From an uncultured Clostridia bacterium (lineage in GTDB: Bacteria; Bacillota; Clostridia; Christensenellales; Aristaeellaceae), in the NCBI GenBank assembly GCA_934632155.1, contig CAKTXZ010000004.1:62001-126000 (forward strand): a stretch of DNA of 64,000 bases. Reading direction: 5' to 3'. Shown here in pieces: positions 23,876 to 32,586 of this stretch. Position 1 is the stretch's first letter. The number at the start of each line of letters is the position of its first letter. A program made the position numbers and the translations under genes. The notes under the pieces were generated by a model that saw only the letters and a list, made by a program, of their open reading frames with translations, was not told the DNA's origin and made no database searches.

Positions 23876-23904
23876 AATATACCATGCCCTTTCCGCGCGC
23901 GCAA
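23876..23904 (-). promoter_or_regulatory. Promoter of the moxR operon
   Basis: Minus strand TTGCGC (23899-23904), 17 bp, TATATT (23876-23881), preceded by TGG. Confidence 0.6.
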
Positions 23905-24015
23905 TGGAAAACAGCCGACCGATTTGGCCGAATCAAAAAAATTCAAAAAATACGGAACCTTTTTCGCGCTGCGCCGTCTATAACAGTGCAACCAAACAAA
24001 AGGAGGAAAAAGACC

Positions 24016-24642
24016 ATGAAAAAGTTTTTTGCAATGATGCTTGCCCTGCTGCTGATGTGCGCGCCCGCGTTTGCGGAATCCGACGGAATAGTAACCGTCA
24101 CGCCGCCGACCGGCGGAAAGGCTTCCTTTTCGCTGCCCGGCAACCCGACCACCGGCTATCAATGGTACGCGCGCCTGATCGCCGACGGCGTTGTGGAATT
24201 TGACAATCCGGAAGGCGTGTACGTACAGGACGAGGCCGGGGAGCGCCAGACCGGCGTGGGCGGCGTATATACCTTTACGCTCACGGCGACTGCGCCGGGC
24301 GAAAACATCGTGGTATTCGAATATCTTCGTTCCTGGGAACGCAAAATCATCGATCGCCGGATTTTCCTCATCACCGTAGCGGACGACCTGAGCGTCACCG
24401 TGCGGGACGTGACGGCGGACGGCGTGATGCAGGGCACGGTGCTCTCGGTCGACGCCGAGGCGCACAGCGCGCTGCTGCGCACGGAAAACGACGAGGTGCT
24501 GGCGCACTTCCCAGCGGACATGCAGCTTCCCGCGGCGGATGAGGAAATCACGGTTTTCTTTAACGGCGCAATCACCATGTCCCTTCCCGGACAGATCGGC
24601 GTGATCGGCTGGGAGCACGTTCGCAGCGCAATCGAGCGCTGA
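24016..24642 (+). CDS. Secreted chagasin-like (I42) cysteine-protease inhibitor
   Basis: 208 residues with a signal peptide (1-21). Residues 25-125 match the chagasin fold: loop L4 NPTTGYQW (about 43-50), the GVGGVYTF loop (about 79) and the RSWERK segment, where RPW is usual (about 105). Inhibitors of this family plug papain-like cysteine proteases. A second region of about 80 residues follows (VTVRDVTADGVMQGTVLS and on) that I cannot assign; it looks beta-rich, like an OB or SH3 fold. The start has AGGAGG. A terminator follows, so it is monocistronic. Confidence 0.82.
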   Translation: MKKFFAMMLALLLMCAPAFAESDGIVTVTPPTGGKASFSLPGNPTTGYQWYARLIADGVVEFDNPEGVYVQDEAGERQTGVGGVYTFTLTATAPGENIVVFEYLRSWERKIIDRRIFLITVADDLSVTVRDVTADGVMQGTVLSVDAEAHSALLRTENDEVLAHFPADMQLPAADEEITVFFNGAITMSLPGQIGVIGWEHVRSAIER

Positions 24643-24657
24643 TATCCCGTCCCCCTC

Positions 24658-24692
24658 GCCGCCCGCAGGCCTTAGCTTGCGGACGGCTTTTT
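24658..24692 (+). terminator. Terminator after the chagasin-like gene
   Basis: GCCG-C-CCGCA pairs with TGCGG-A-CGGC (one mismatch), followed by TTTTT. Confidence 0.8.
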
Positions 24693-24714
24693 ATGGCGCA
24701 TTCGGCGCTTAGAA

Positions 24715-24743
24715 TTGACAAAACGCGCCTGTTCGGTTAAAAT
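24715..24743 (+). promoter_or_regulatory. Promoter of the NlpC/P60-like lipoprotein gene
   Basis: TTGACA (24715-24720), 17 bp, TAAAAT (24738-24743). Near consensus. Confidence 0.8.
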
Positions 24744-24778
24744 GAAGCGTCGAATTCTACGAAAGGTCGTTTTGCCGT

Positions 24779-25672
24779 ATGAAAAAGCTTTCGGTTCTTC
24801 TGCTGACGGTTGTGCTGCTGGTTGGCTGCTGCGCGGCGGCGCAGGGCGAAGTGCAGGCCTCCCCGTTTCTGGACGCCGCATTCTCTCTCATCGAAAAGGA
24901 CAATATCTTTCTGCGCCGCTATAACGAATTGACGGGCTCCCATGTCGAAGCGATGTTCGAGCTGGGCGTTCCCTATATGTTCGGCGGCCGCGGCGACGAA
25001 TTGTTCCTTTCCCAATATCCTCTGTACGCCAAGCGCAAGTGCTGGGAAACCACGAAATTCTATCGCAAGGACAAGGTATACGTCTACGGGCTGGACTGCT
25101 CGGGCTATACGCAGTGGATCTACGCGCAGTGCGGCATGCCGGCGCACGATTCGCTCTCCAACATGATTCTCAAGCATGAATACGCCGCGAACGGCAATCA
25201 TATTTATAACTATTTCGGAAAAAAGAGCACGCGTAAGACCATTCCCATGCCCGCCTACGACGCGCTCAAGGATACGCTGCAGGTGGGCGACCTGCTGGTG
25301 GCCAAGCACGGCCCGCGCCATGTCATGATGTATATCGGCACGCTGACGGATTACGGCTTCACGGCGGAGGAGGTTCCCCAGCTTCAGGATTATCTGGATT
25401 ATCCGCTGGTAATTCACTGCGGCCCCAGCCCGTTCTACGGCGCGCGGTTTGAAAAATTCATCGCCGAGCACAGCGATTACTACGGCAACTGCCTGACCAC
25501 CAACGGCGGCGTGGAGGTTTCCATTCTGGGCGTTCCCACGGACAAGGCCACCTATCACGAGCATGTGCAGATTAACGATTTCGACTATTTCCTGATTGAC
25601 GACGGGAACTACATGCTCACCATCTGGGATTTGCCCTCCGCCACGTCCTACTGCTGGTTCCGAATGAAATAA
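24779..25672 (+). CDS. NlpC/P60-like hydrolase, predicted lipoprotein
   Basis: 297 residues. The signal peptide ends in a lipobox LVGC (Cys17), so the protein is probably anchored to the outer face of the membrane. The catalytic Cys lies in GLDCSGYTQWIY (Cys107), the His in GPRHVMMYIG (His181) and the VGDLLV strand sits just before it, as in NlpC/P60 papain-like peptidases that cut peptidoglycan stems. The spacing between Cys and His is larger than usual, and 115 residues follow the His. The substrate is unproven. The ATG at 24779 has only AAGG further upstream. Confidence 0.78.
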   Translation: MKKLSVLLLTVVLLVGCCAAAQGEVQASPFLDAAFSLIEKDNIFLRRYNELTGSHVEAMFELGVPYMFGGRGDELFLSQYPLYAKRKCWETTKFYRKDKVYVYGLDCSGYTQWIYAQCGMPAHDSLSNMILKHEYAANGNHIYNYFGKKSTRKTIPMPAYDALKDTLQVGDLLVAKHGPRHVMMYIGTLTDYGFTAEEVPQLQDYLDYPLVIHCGPSPFYGARFEKFIAEHSDYYGNCLTTNGGVEVSILGVPTDKATYHEHVQINDFDYFLIDDGNYMLTIWDLPSATSYCWFRMK

Positions 25673-25732
25673 GCGCGCGATGGGTCGCAGGTGCGGCCCA
25701 TTTCTTGCATTGACCGTGAAAGGAGAACGCCC

Positions 25733-27463
25733 ATGCGCAAACATGAAACATATATCGAAAAGGTACAGCGGAAGCTGGAAAAAAAGCAGCGCGTTATCCG
25801 GGTCGCCGGCGGGTATGAGCCCGCCGATCTGGTGCTGAAGCACGCTACGTATCTCAACGTATTCAGCAACGAATTCTGCCACGGCGATATTGCAGTCGCC
25901 GAGGGGCTGATCGTGGGCATGGGCGAATATCACGGCAAGGAGGAAATCGACGTTTCGGACGCGATCGTCTGCCCGGGCTTTATCGACGCGCACATCCATC
26001 TGGAAAGCTCGCTGGTCACGCCGTGGGAATTCGCCAAGGCGGTGCTGCCGCATGGCACCACCACCGTCGTTACCGACCCGCATGAAATTGCCAACGTAAT
26101 GGGGCTTCAGGGAATCGATTATATGCTTTCCGCCACGCAGGGGCTGCCGGTCGACGTGCATTTCATGCTGCCCTCCTGCGTCCCGGCCACGCCGCAGGAC
26201 GAAAGCTTCGCCACGCTGGATTATAAGGCGATCGACCCCTATTTCGAGCACCCGCGCGTGCTGGGGCTGGCGGAAATGATGAATTACGTGGGCGTGATTC
26301 ATCAGCAGGCCGAGCCTGTCGAAAAAATCCTTTGCTCGCAGGCGCATCATAAGAAAATCGACGGCCATGCCCCCGGCCTCTCCGGGCTGGCGCTCAACGC
26401 CTACATCGCCGCCGGCGTGTATTCCGATCACGAATGCTTCACGCCCGAAAACGCGCTGGAAAAGCTGCAAAAGGGGCAGTTTATCATGATTCGCGAGGGA
26501 ACGGCCGCCAAAAACCTGCGTGCGCTGCTGCCGCTGATGAATCAGCAGTATTATTCCCGTCTCATGTTCGCAACCGACGACAAGCATCCCAGCGACCTGC
26601 TCCACGGCGGGCACATCGATTATATCGTCAAAAACGCCATCAGCATGGGCGTTGATCCCATCATCGCCATCAAGGTGGCCAGTCATAACGCCGCGCGCTA
26701 TTTCCTGATGAATAACAAGGGCGCCATCGCGCCGGGCTATCTGGCCGATTTCGTGATTTTCGATAATTTCCGTAATTTCGAAATTCAAACGGTCATCAAA
26801 AAGGGACGCGTCGTATTCCAAAACGGCTGCGAGGTCGAATTCCCCGCGCCCGTCGTGCCCGATACGTTGGAGGCCGCCGCAAGGTCCACCTGCCATCTGC
26901 CCGAAATTAACGCCGAGCGGCTGCGCAGCGACAAGCCGCTGGGGCATCTGCGCCTGATCCCGCGCGAGCTGATTACCGAAAATCTGGGCTTTGCCGATCA
27001 TGTGGACGTGGAAACGGACGTGCTCAAGGTCTGCGTGTTTGAGCGCCATCATCACACCGGTCATTTCGGCATGGGCTACCTGAGCGGTTACGGTCTCAAG
27101 CGCGGCGCCGTGTCCACCAGCATCGCGCATGATTCGCACAACATCATCGCCGTGGGCGCTTCGGACGCGGACATCGCGCTGGCGGCGAACCGCGTGCGAA
27201 GCCTTGGCGGCGGCATTGTCGTTGCGCTCAACGGCCAGATTCTGGCCGAGCTTCCCCTGCCCATCGCCGGCCTCATGAGCGACAAGCCGCTCCCGCAGGT
27301 CAACGGCATGCTGGAAAACGCCAAGCTGCAGGCGCGCGTGCTGGGCGTAACGCCCGGCGTCGACCCCTTTATGACGCTTTCCTTCATGAGCCTGACGGTC
27401 ATCCCCACGCTGCGCGTAACGACGCAGGGGGTGTTCGACGTAGAGGCGCAGCAGTACCTCTGA
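25733..27463 (+). CDS. ade: Adenine deaminase
   Basis: A metal-dependent amidohydrolase converting adenine to hypoxanthine in purine salvage. The 576-residue length is normal. Motifs: PGFIDAHIHLESS (about 92), the metal His pair of DGHAPGLSG (about 220) and SDHECF, ATDDKHPSDLLHGGHID (about 285) and the C-terminal ADFVIFDN strand. AAAGGAG fixes the start at 25733. It lies 60 bp after the lipoprotein gene with no terminator between, so read-through is possible. The family is also called Ade/AdeC. Confidence 0.95.
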   Translation: MRKHETYIEKVQRKLEKKQRVIRVAGGYEPADLVLKHATYLNVFSNEFCHGDIAVAEGLIVGMGEYHGKEEIDVSDAIVCPGFIDAHIHLESSLVTPWEFAKAVLPHGTTTVVTDPHEIANVMGLQGIDYMLSATQGLPVDVHFMLPSCVPATPQDESFATLDYKAIDPYFEHPRVLGLAEMMNYVGVIHQQAEPVEKILCSQAHHKKIDGHAPGLSGLALNAYIAAGVYSDHECFTPENALEKLQKGQFIMIREGTAAKNLRALLPLMNQQYYSRLMFATDDKHPSDLLHGGHIDYIVKNAISMGVDPIIAIKVASHNAARYFLMNNKGAIAPGYLADFVIFDNFRNFEIQTVIKKGRVVFQNGCEVEFPAPVVPDTLEAAARSTCHLPEINAERLRSDKPLGHLRLIPRELITENLGFADHVDVETDVLKVCVFERHHHTGHFGMGYLSGYGLKRGAVSTSIAHDSHNIIAVGASDADIALAANRVRSLGGGIVVALNGQILAELPLPIAGLMSDKPLPQVNGMLENAKLQARVLGVTPGVDPFMTLSFMSLTVIPTLRVTTQGVFDVEAQQYL

Positions 27464-27501
27464 ACCGCGCGAGAGAACCCGCGCGCTTCACGCGGGCGGG
27501 A

Positions 27502-27531
27502 TTGACCGGCAAAGCGTTTTTGTGGTATACT
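27502..27531 (+). promoter_or_regulatory. Promoter of the DEAD-box helicase gene
   Basis: TTGACC (27502-27507), 18 bp, TATACT (27526-27531). Confidence 0.75.
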
Positions 27532-27589
27532 GAAATGTAATGCAAAAAAAGAACGGGCGGACGGTTCCGCCAAGGAAGGAAGCAGTCGC

Positions 27590-28774
27590 TTGGATACGAA
27601 CGAAACCAGACAATCAGGCTTTGAGGGCATGGATTTGTCCGACGAAATTCTGCGCGCCGTCGCAAAAATGGGCTTTGCAAACGCCACGCCCGTGCAGCGC
27701 GAGACCATTCCCGTGATGATGGCAGGGCATGACATCATCGCCATCGCGCCCACCGGCACGGGCAAAACCTGCGCCTTTGGCATTCCCATGCTGGAATATA
27801 TTTCACTGACCGATTCCCGCATTCAGGAGGTTGTTCTTGCGCCGACGCGCGAATTGGCCGTGCAGATCGGCGAAGAATTGCAAAAGCTCGCCGCCTTCAT
27901 TCCCGAGGTGCGCGTGGCCGTGCTCTACGGCGGCCAGCCCATCGCCAAGCAGCTCAACCAGCTCAAGCGCAAGCCGCAGATCATCGTAGCCACGCCCGGG
28001 CGGATGCTGGATCATATGCAGCGCGGCACCGCGCGGCTGAGCGCCGTGCACACGCTGGTGCTGGACGAGGCGGACGAAATGCTCAAGATGGGCTTTGTGA
28101 AGGATGTTTGCAAAATCATCGAGGCCATTCCGCAAAACAGGCAGTTCGTCATGTTCTCCGCCACCACCAATCAGGATGTGCTGACGATTTCATGGAAGTA
28201 TCAGCACGAGCCCGTCAGCATCACCATCGCCGCCACTAAGGAAAACAAGCCGCAGATCACGCAGTACGTCATCCCCACCACGCGCGAGGAAAAGTACGGC
28301 CATCTTCTGTATCTGCTGGACGCGGACGTATACGGCCGCGTCATGATCTTTACCAACACCAAGGACATGTGCCACCGCTTAAGCGAACGGCTGAACAAGG
28401 CCGGCTATGAAACCGAAGCGCTGCACGGCGATATTCCGCAGTCCAAGCGCACGCAGGTCATGAACGGCTTCAAGCGCGGCAAATTTCCCATTTTAGTCTG
28501 CACGGACGTTGCGGCGCGCGGCATCGACGTGGACGACGTGGAGGCAGTCGTCAATTACGACCTGCCCAACGAAAACGAATACTATCTGCACCGTATCGGG
28601 CGCACAGGCCGCGCGCGCAAGCACGGCGTGGCCTTCACCCTGCTTTGCTTCACGGAAAGCGTGCGGCTCGACGAAATTCTCAAATACATGGAATCCAAGC
28701 CCACTTACCTGAAATTTGACGACATGGGCATTTTGCGCCGCGACGACCAGACCGCTTTCTTTGAAAACGTCTGA
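27590..28774 (+). CDS. DEAD-box RNA helicase
   Basis: A 394-residue ATP-dependent RNA unwinding protein with only the two RecA domains. Motifs in order: Q motif (GFANATPVQRETIP), I APTGTGKT, Ia PTRELAVQ, Ib TPGRMLD, II DEAD in VLDEADEML, III SATT, IV IFTNTKD, V TDVAARGIDV and VI HRIGRTGRARK. There is no RNA-binding C-terminal extension as in CshA or DbpA. Translation starts at a TTG (27590) with AAGGAAGGA upstream; no ATG lies between promoter and conserved core. Likely roles are ribosome assembly or mRNA turnover. Confidence 0.93.
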   Translation: MDTNETRQSGFEGMDLSDEILRAVAKMGFANATPVQRETIPVMMAGHDIIAIAPTGTGKTCAFGIPMLEYISLTDSRIQEVVLAPTRELAVQIGEELQKLAAFIPEVRVAVLYGGQPIAKQLNQLKRKPQIIVATPGRMLDHMQRGTARLSAVHTLVLDEADEMLKMGFVKDVCKIIEAIPQNRQFVMFSATTNQDVLTISWKYQHEPVSITIAATKENKPQITQYVIPTTREEKYGHLLYLLDADVYGRVMIFTNTKDMCHRLSERLNKAGYETEALHGDIPQSKRTQVMNGFKRGKFPILVCTDVAARGIDVDDVEAVVNYDLPNENEYYLHRIGRTGRARKHGVAFTLLCFTESVRLDEILKYMESKPTYLKFDDMGILRRDDQTAFFENV

Positions 28775-28783
28775 CGCCCTTTC

Positions 28784-28870
28784 CGCAAACGCAATGACGG
28801 GAGAAAGCTTTGCTCCATACGGAAATGAGCCCTTCCCCCGCCATCGCGTTTGGCGCTGCGCTTTTTATTT
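28784..28870 (+). terminator. Large imperfect hairpin ending the helicase transcript
   Basis: The arm at 28784-28805 pairs with 28833-28855 over about 20 bp with a few mismatches, then TTTTTATTTTTTT (28862-28874). The T-run overlaps the last codons of the facing phosphoesterase gene. Confidence 0.75.
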
Positions 28871-29734
28871 TTTTGCCCTTTGCAGGGTAATCAGATGGAT
28901 CTGCGGCCGCGTGCCCAGCCGAACGGGCAGGAAGGACGTGCCCACACCGCAGCTGACCAGAATATCCACGCCGTTTTCATGATACCACCCGGCGCGGTAA
29001 CGGTCGCCGTAATTGCTGGAGGATTTCAGCGAATGCCCCGCAATCGCCACCTGCCCGCCGTGCGTATGCCCGCAAAGCGCCAGCTGGAAAAAAGCGCCGC
29101 CCGTGCGCTGATAAACTGCCGGCAGAATATCCGGCGTATGCGGCGCAAAGATGGTAAAATCCGCATCGGCGCATAGCCGCGCAACGGCCTCCACATCCGG
29201 ATGTCCGTTATAAAAATCATCCACACTGGCAACGGCCATTGTCGCTCCGTCGCGCATAAACATCTGCGCGTCGTTGACCAAGGGCCTTACGCCCGCCTCC
29301 CGCATGGCGCGCAGCAATTCGCCATAGGCGCTTTCCGGCGGCGTGCGGTCATGGTTTCCCATTACGCCCAGTACAGAAAGACGCGCCTCAAGCCGCGGCA
29401 GGATGCGGAAAAAAGCAATCGCGCCCTCCGTATCCTCGCCATAATCGCCGCCCAGAATGACAATATCCGGCCGCAGCTCGTTAATCCGCGCGGCCAACTC
29501 CGCCACGCGCTGCGCGCTCAGGTATTTGCCGTAATGAATATCCGAAAGATACACCAGCCGCAGGCCGGAAAACGCCTCCGGAAGGGTTTGCGAGGCATAG
29601 CTTTCCTCCGTCAGGTCCAGCTGCCCCGCCAAATACAGCGGATAAAGCAGCGCGCAGGAAATGGGCAGCAGCGCCAGCAAGCGTCCCAGCAGGCAGGGCT
29701 TTCGGACGCGGCAGGTCGACCTCTCGCATTTCAC
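28865..29734 (-). CDS. Membrane-anchored metallophosphoesterase, YaeI/YkuE type
   Basis: 289 residues. One N-terminal membrane helix (about 14-36) is followed by a calcineurin-like fold with the five metal motifs: SDIHYG (about 66), GGDYGED (about 104), GNHDRT (about 137), the His of FAPHTPD and GHTHGGQ (about 232). Relatives act on lipid or nucleotide phosphoesters; the substrate here is open. I take the GTG at 29734 as start because AGGAGG lies eight bases upstream. The ATG at 29761 coincides with the expected transcription start. It is divergent from the amidase gene. Confidence 0.87.
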   Translation of the reverse strand: MKCERSTCRVRKPCLLGRLLALLPISCALLYPLYLAGQLDLTEESYASQTLPEAFSGLRLVYLSDIHYGKYLSAQRVAELAARINELRPDIVILGGDYGEDTEGAIAFFRILPRLEARLSVLGVMGNHDRTPPESAYGELLRAMREAGVRPLVNDAQMFMRDGATMAVASVDDFYNGHPDVEAVARLCADADFTIFAPHTPDILPAVYQRTGGAFFQLALCGHTHGGQVAIAGHSLKSSSNYGDRYRAGWYHENGVDILVSCGVGTSFLPVRLGTRPQIHLITLQRAKK

Positions 29735-29764
29735 ATCAATCGCCTCCTGATCTATCTTCATGAA

Positions 29765-29793
29765 ATTTTAACATATTTTAACACTGTCCGCAA
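29765..29793 (-). promoter_or_regulatory. Promoter of the metallophosphoesterase gene
   Basis: Minus strand TTGCGG (29788-29793), 17 bp, TAAAAT (29765-29770). The -35 touches the -35 of the divergent amidase promoter. Confidence 0.65.
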
Positions 29794-29822
29794 TTGTGAA
29801 ATGTGTCGAAATGTGGTATGCT
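29794..29822 (+). promoter_or_regulatory. Promoter of the amidase gene
   Basis: TTGTGA (29794-29799), 17 bp, TATGCT (29817-29822). Confidence 0.65.
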
Positions 29823-29868
29823 GATGCGGAATAATTGGCGCATTTTCCGGTATCGAAAGCACGAAAGG

Positions 29869-31191
29869 ATGATTCTTCTGATAAAAAGGCTGCTATTTTC
29901 ATGCGCGGCGCTCTTTTCCCTGCTGCTTTGCACCGCGCATGCCGAAACCACGGTTTCCCTGACGGCGCGCGACGGCGCGGTCGGCTATCGCTTTTCCCTG
30001 CCGGGCGAAGCATACGCCGTCCTAGCCTTTCAAGCGCCCAATGCATCGGGGCAAATGGTAATCGCCGGCGAAAACGGCGATTTTGACGGTGAAATCCCGC
30101 TGCCGCTGTCGCCCTGCGGCGGTGAGGTCGAGCTCGTGGTGCGCAATTTGCAGCTGCAGCAGCAGGGAAGCGAAAGCGTTCTGCTGCCCGCCGCGGCGGA
30201 TTATGCCGCGCCGACGGGAGGTACAAACGCGCAGATAACCGGCTTTTCCCTCACCGAAACGCCGGACGGACTGCATTATGCCTTCGAGGCTGCGGGCGCC
30301 GATTACCTGTGCCTGGAATATCAAAGCCGTCAGGAAACGGGCGTTATAACGATTTACCCGGTAAACAATGCAGGACACTTTGAGGGCGATATTCCGCTGA
30401 CCTATACCTATGCCAGAACGCTCACGACCGTACGCATTCGCAGCGCCAAGAACGCCGTTCTGATTGAGAAAAAAGCGCGCAAGGGCTATCAGGCGCCTGA
30501 AGCGCCGGAGGGCAACGGCGGCCGTCTGTGCGGCGTCACCGTCTGCATAGACGCCGGGCATCAGGAAAACGGCAGGCCCAAGATGGAGCCGCTCGGGCCG
30601 GGGCTGGCGGGCAAAACAACAGGCAGCGGCGGCATGGCGCAGGGAAAGGTCACCCTGCGCAAGGAATCCATTGTGTGTCTGGAGGCCGCCATGGCGCTGC
30701 GGGATGAATTGATTCGTCAGGGCGCGACGGTCGTCATGACGCGCGAGAATGAAGCAACCGCGCTCAGCAATCGTGAGCGCTGCGACATCGCCGAGGCCGG
30801 CGGTGCGGATTTCATGCTCAGGCTGCACTGCGATACGCGCGAAAACCAGCGCAAGCGCGGCGTTTCCGTCTATGCGCCCCTCCATTCGCAATACGCGCAG
30901 GCCGTCGCGGACAAGGAAACCTATCGCGAAATGGCCAACCTGCTGTTAAACGCGACAAAGCGCAGCGCGGGGTATGCGCTGGGCGAGGAGACTGGGTTCG
31001 TCACCCTGACCGATTCCTTTGTCGGCAACAACTGGGCAAAAATGCCCTGCTTTCTGGTTGAAATGGGCTTCATGTCCAATTCGGAGGACGATCTGCTGCT
31101 CTCCACCCCGACGCATCAGCAAAAGCTGGCAGAGGGTATGGCGCAGGGCATATATGAACTGGCCGTTTATCGCGGCCTGATTTCGCCCTGA
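29869..31191 (+). CDS. N-acetylmuramoyl-L-alanine amidase (Amidase_3), secreted
   Basis: A zinc amidase that cleaves the bond between MurNAc and L-Ala in peptidoglycan. The 440-residue protein has a signal peptide (1-25), then two similar beta-rich segments (about 28-115 and 118-205). These share the pattern YR/YAFxxxGxxYxxLxxQ and GxFxGDIPL and are probably wall-binding repeats. The catalytic domain runs from VCIDAGHQE (about 226), through the RLHCDTRENQ zinc region (about 322), to the catalytic Glu in LVEMGFMSN (about 400). ATG 29869 opens the signal peptide, with GAAAGC a few bases upstream. Confidence 0.9.
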   Translation: MILLIKRLLFSCAALFSLLLCTAHAETTVSLTARDGAVGYRFSLPGEAYAVLAFQAPNASGQMVIAGENGDFDGEIPLPLSPCGGEVELVVRNLQLQQQGSESVLLPAAADYAAPTGGTNAQITGFSLTETPDGLHYAFEAAGADYLCLEYQSRQETGVITIYPVNNAGHFEGDIPLTYTYARTLTTVRIRSAKNAVLIEKKARKGYQAPEAPEGNGGRLCGVTVCIDAGHQENGRPKMEPLGPGLAGKTTGSGGMAQGKVTLRKESIVCLEAAMALRDELIRQGATVVMTRENEATALSNRERCDIAEAGGADFMLRLHCDTRENQRKRGVSVYAPLHSQYAQAVADKETYREMANLLLNATKRSAGYALGEETGFVTLTDSFVGNNWAKMPCFLVEMGFMSNSEDDLLLSTPTHQQKLAEGMAQGIYELAVYRGLISP

Positions 31192-31373
31192 CTTTCAAGC
31201 CGGTCAAGCGGCTGCAGCATGGCCGTTCAGGCTGTCGAAAAGCTTTTTCGGCAGTCTTTTGGTTATCAATGGTTTTTCGGCCTGCAGCAGCGTGCGGGTA
31301 AAACATCTTTCCTTGCTATGCGCAAAAAATCTCCCCGCCAGCCATGCCAAACGATACGGTTAAACAGGATAGG

Positions 31374-31409
31374 CCGGCAGCCCTTCATTGCATCCCGTTT
31401 TGCTGCCGG
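31374..31409. other. Stem-loop in the spacer between amidase and DeoR genes
   Basis: CCGGCAG (31374-31380) and CTGCCGG (31403-31409) pair perfectly. It lies between convergent genes; a T-rich stretch follows only about 40 bp later. It could be part of a terminator. Confidence 0.35.
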
Positions 31410-31465
31410 AGGCGTTTGAGCAAATCGAAGGGCTGAAGCGGGGGCCTTTCTCTTTTTTCTATGAT

Positions 31466-32245
31466 TCAAACCGTCAGAATATCCACCGGAAGCCGCCGCA
31501 GCCGCGTCAGCGTTTCCTCCTCCAACCCATTATCCGTCAAAATGGTGTCCGCCTCGCTCAGCTCGCAAATGCGTGCCAGCGCAACACGCCCAAATTTGCT
31601 GTGATCCGCGGCAATCACGCTGCGCATACCGGCCTTCAGCATCAGCCGCTTCACGCCCACCTCGGCAAAATTCGCATTGGTTACGCCGCCGGTCATGTCG
31701 ATGCCGTCCACGCCGATAAACGCGATATCCACGCGCGTTTCCCGGATGAAATTCTCCGGCACCGTGCCGACCAGCTCCTGCCTGCCCTGCCGCCGCATGC
31801 CGCCCGTAACGATGAGCGTGCTGGAGGGGTGAATGGGGGTTTGAAAGGCAATGTAGAGGTCGTTGGTGATGATCGTCAGGTTCTCGTGCGCGGAAAGCGC
31901 CTGCGCAATAAAGAAGGTGGTCGTGCCGGAATCAATCATTACGGTGTCGCCCGGGCGCACCATCTGCGCGGCGCGTTGGGCGATGCGCTGCTTTTCGTGC
32001 GCCATCAGGCCGATTTTTTCGCTGTACATATGCTCATAGGACGTGCTGCGGTCCATCTTGATCGCGCCGCCGTGCGTACGGCGAAGCGCGCCCTGACGAT
32101 CCAGCTCATCCAAATCGCGGCGCACAGTGGCCTCGGACACATTGAATTGCTCCGAAAGCTCATGAATCTGCGCGCTGGTATGGGCCTCAATATACTCGAT
32201 CATCTTCTTCTGCCTTTCGGCAGGAATATACACAGGGCGTTCCAT
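31466..32245 (-). CDS. DeoR/GlpR-family transcriptional regulator
   Basis: 259 residues: an N-terminal winged helix with the DeoR signature (ERQKKMIEYIEAHTSAQI, VSEATVRRDLDELD and LRRTHGGA). The sugar-phosphate-binding isomerase-like domain follows (DSGTTTFFIA, IITNDL, FIGVDGI, VIAADHSKFG). Such proteins repress carbohydrate or nucleoside catabolic genes until a phosphorylated sugar binds. No catabolic operon is adjacent in the window, so the target is unknown. GGAGG sets the start at 32245 behind a good promoter. Confidence 0.92.
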   Translation of the reverse strand: MERPVYIPAERQKKMIEYIEAHTSAQIHELSEQFNVSEATVRRDLDELDRQGALRRTHGGAIKMDRSTSYEHMYSEKIGLMAHEKQRIAQRAAQMVRPGDTVMIDSGTTTFFIAQALSAHENLTIITNDLYIAFQTPIHPSSTLIVTGGMRRQGRQELVGTVPENFIRETRVDIAFIGVDGIDMTGGVTNANFAEVGVKRLMLKAGMRSVIAADHSKFGRVALARICELSEADTILTDNGLEEETLTRLRRLPVDILTV

Positions 32246-32281
32246 TAGGCACCGTCCTCCATTTCTTGGTCTCCGGTTCAT

Positions 32282-32310
32282 ATGATACATGATTCCCTCA
32301 AAAATGTAAA
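32282..32310 (-). promoter_or_regulatory. Promoter of the deoR-like gene
   Basis: Minus strand TTTACA (32305-32310), 17 bp, TATCAT (32282-32287). Confidence 0.7.
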
Positions 32311-32505
32311 GGTATTTGGGAGGATTCCGATTCCACGCCCCAAGCTTCCAAACGCCCGGCTGCGCTTTTCGCGCCTCAGAGCGCAGGCGGGATACCGGCG
32401 AAGGCTCTGCCGCACAAACGCATCTCCCGTCCTCCGGTGCGGCTGCCGCGCGTCCCGCAATCGCCTTGGAAAGCCAAGCGCGCCCGCTTAGACGGCGAAC
32501 AATAC
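32311..32505. other. Gene-free spacer upstream of the deoR promoter
   Basis: About 195 bp of G+C-rich sequence between the deoR promoter and the hydrogenase terminator. No convincing frame, ribosome site or repeat. Confidence 0.5.
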
Positions 32506-32553
32506 AAAAAGCGCTCCGCTTCGCAAGCTCGACTGCTTGCCGGAGGAGCGCAG
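32506..32553 (-). terminator. Terminator of the hydrogenase operon
   Basis: GCGCTCCGCTTCGCAAGC pairs imperfectly with GCTTGCCGGAGGAGCGC; on the minus strand it is followed by TTTTTG. It lies about 35 bp after the last gene. Confidence 0.8.
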
Positions 32554-32586
32554 CGCGGTCACGCGGTCAAACGCTTTCGGGCCGCA

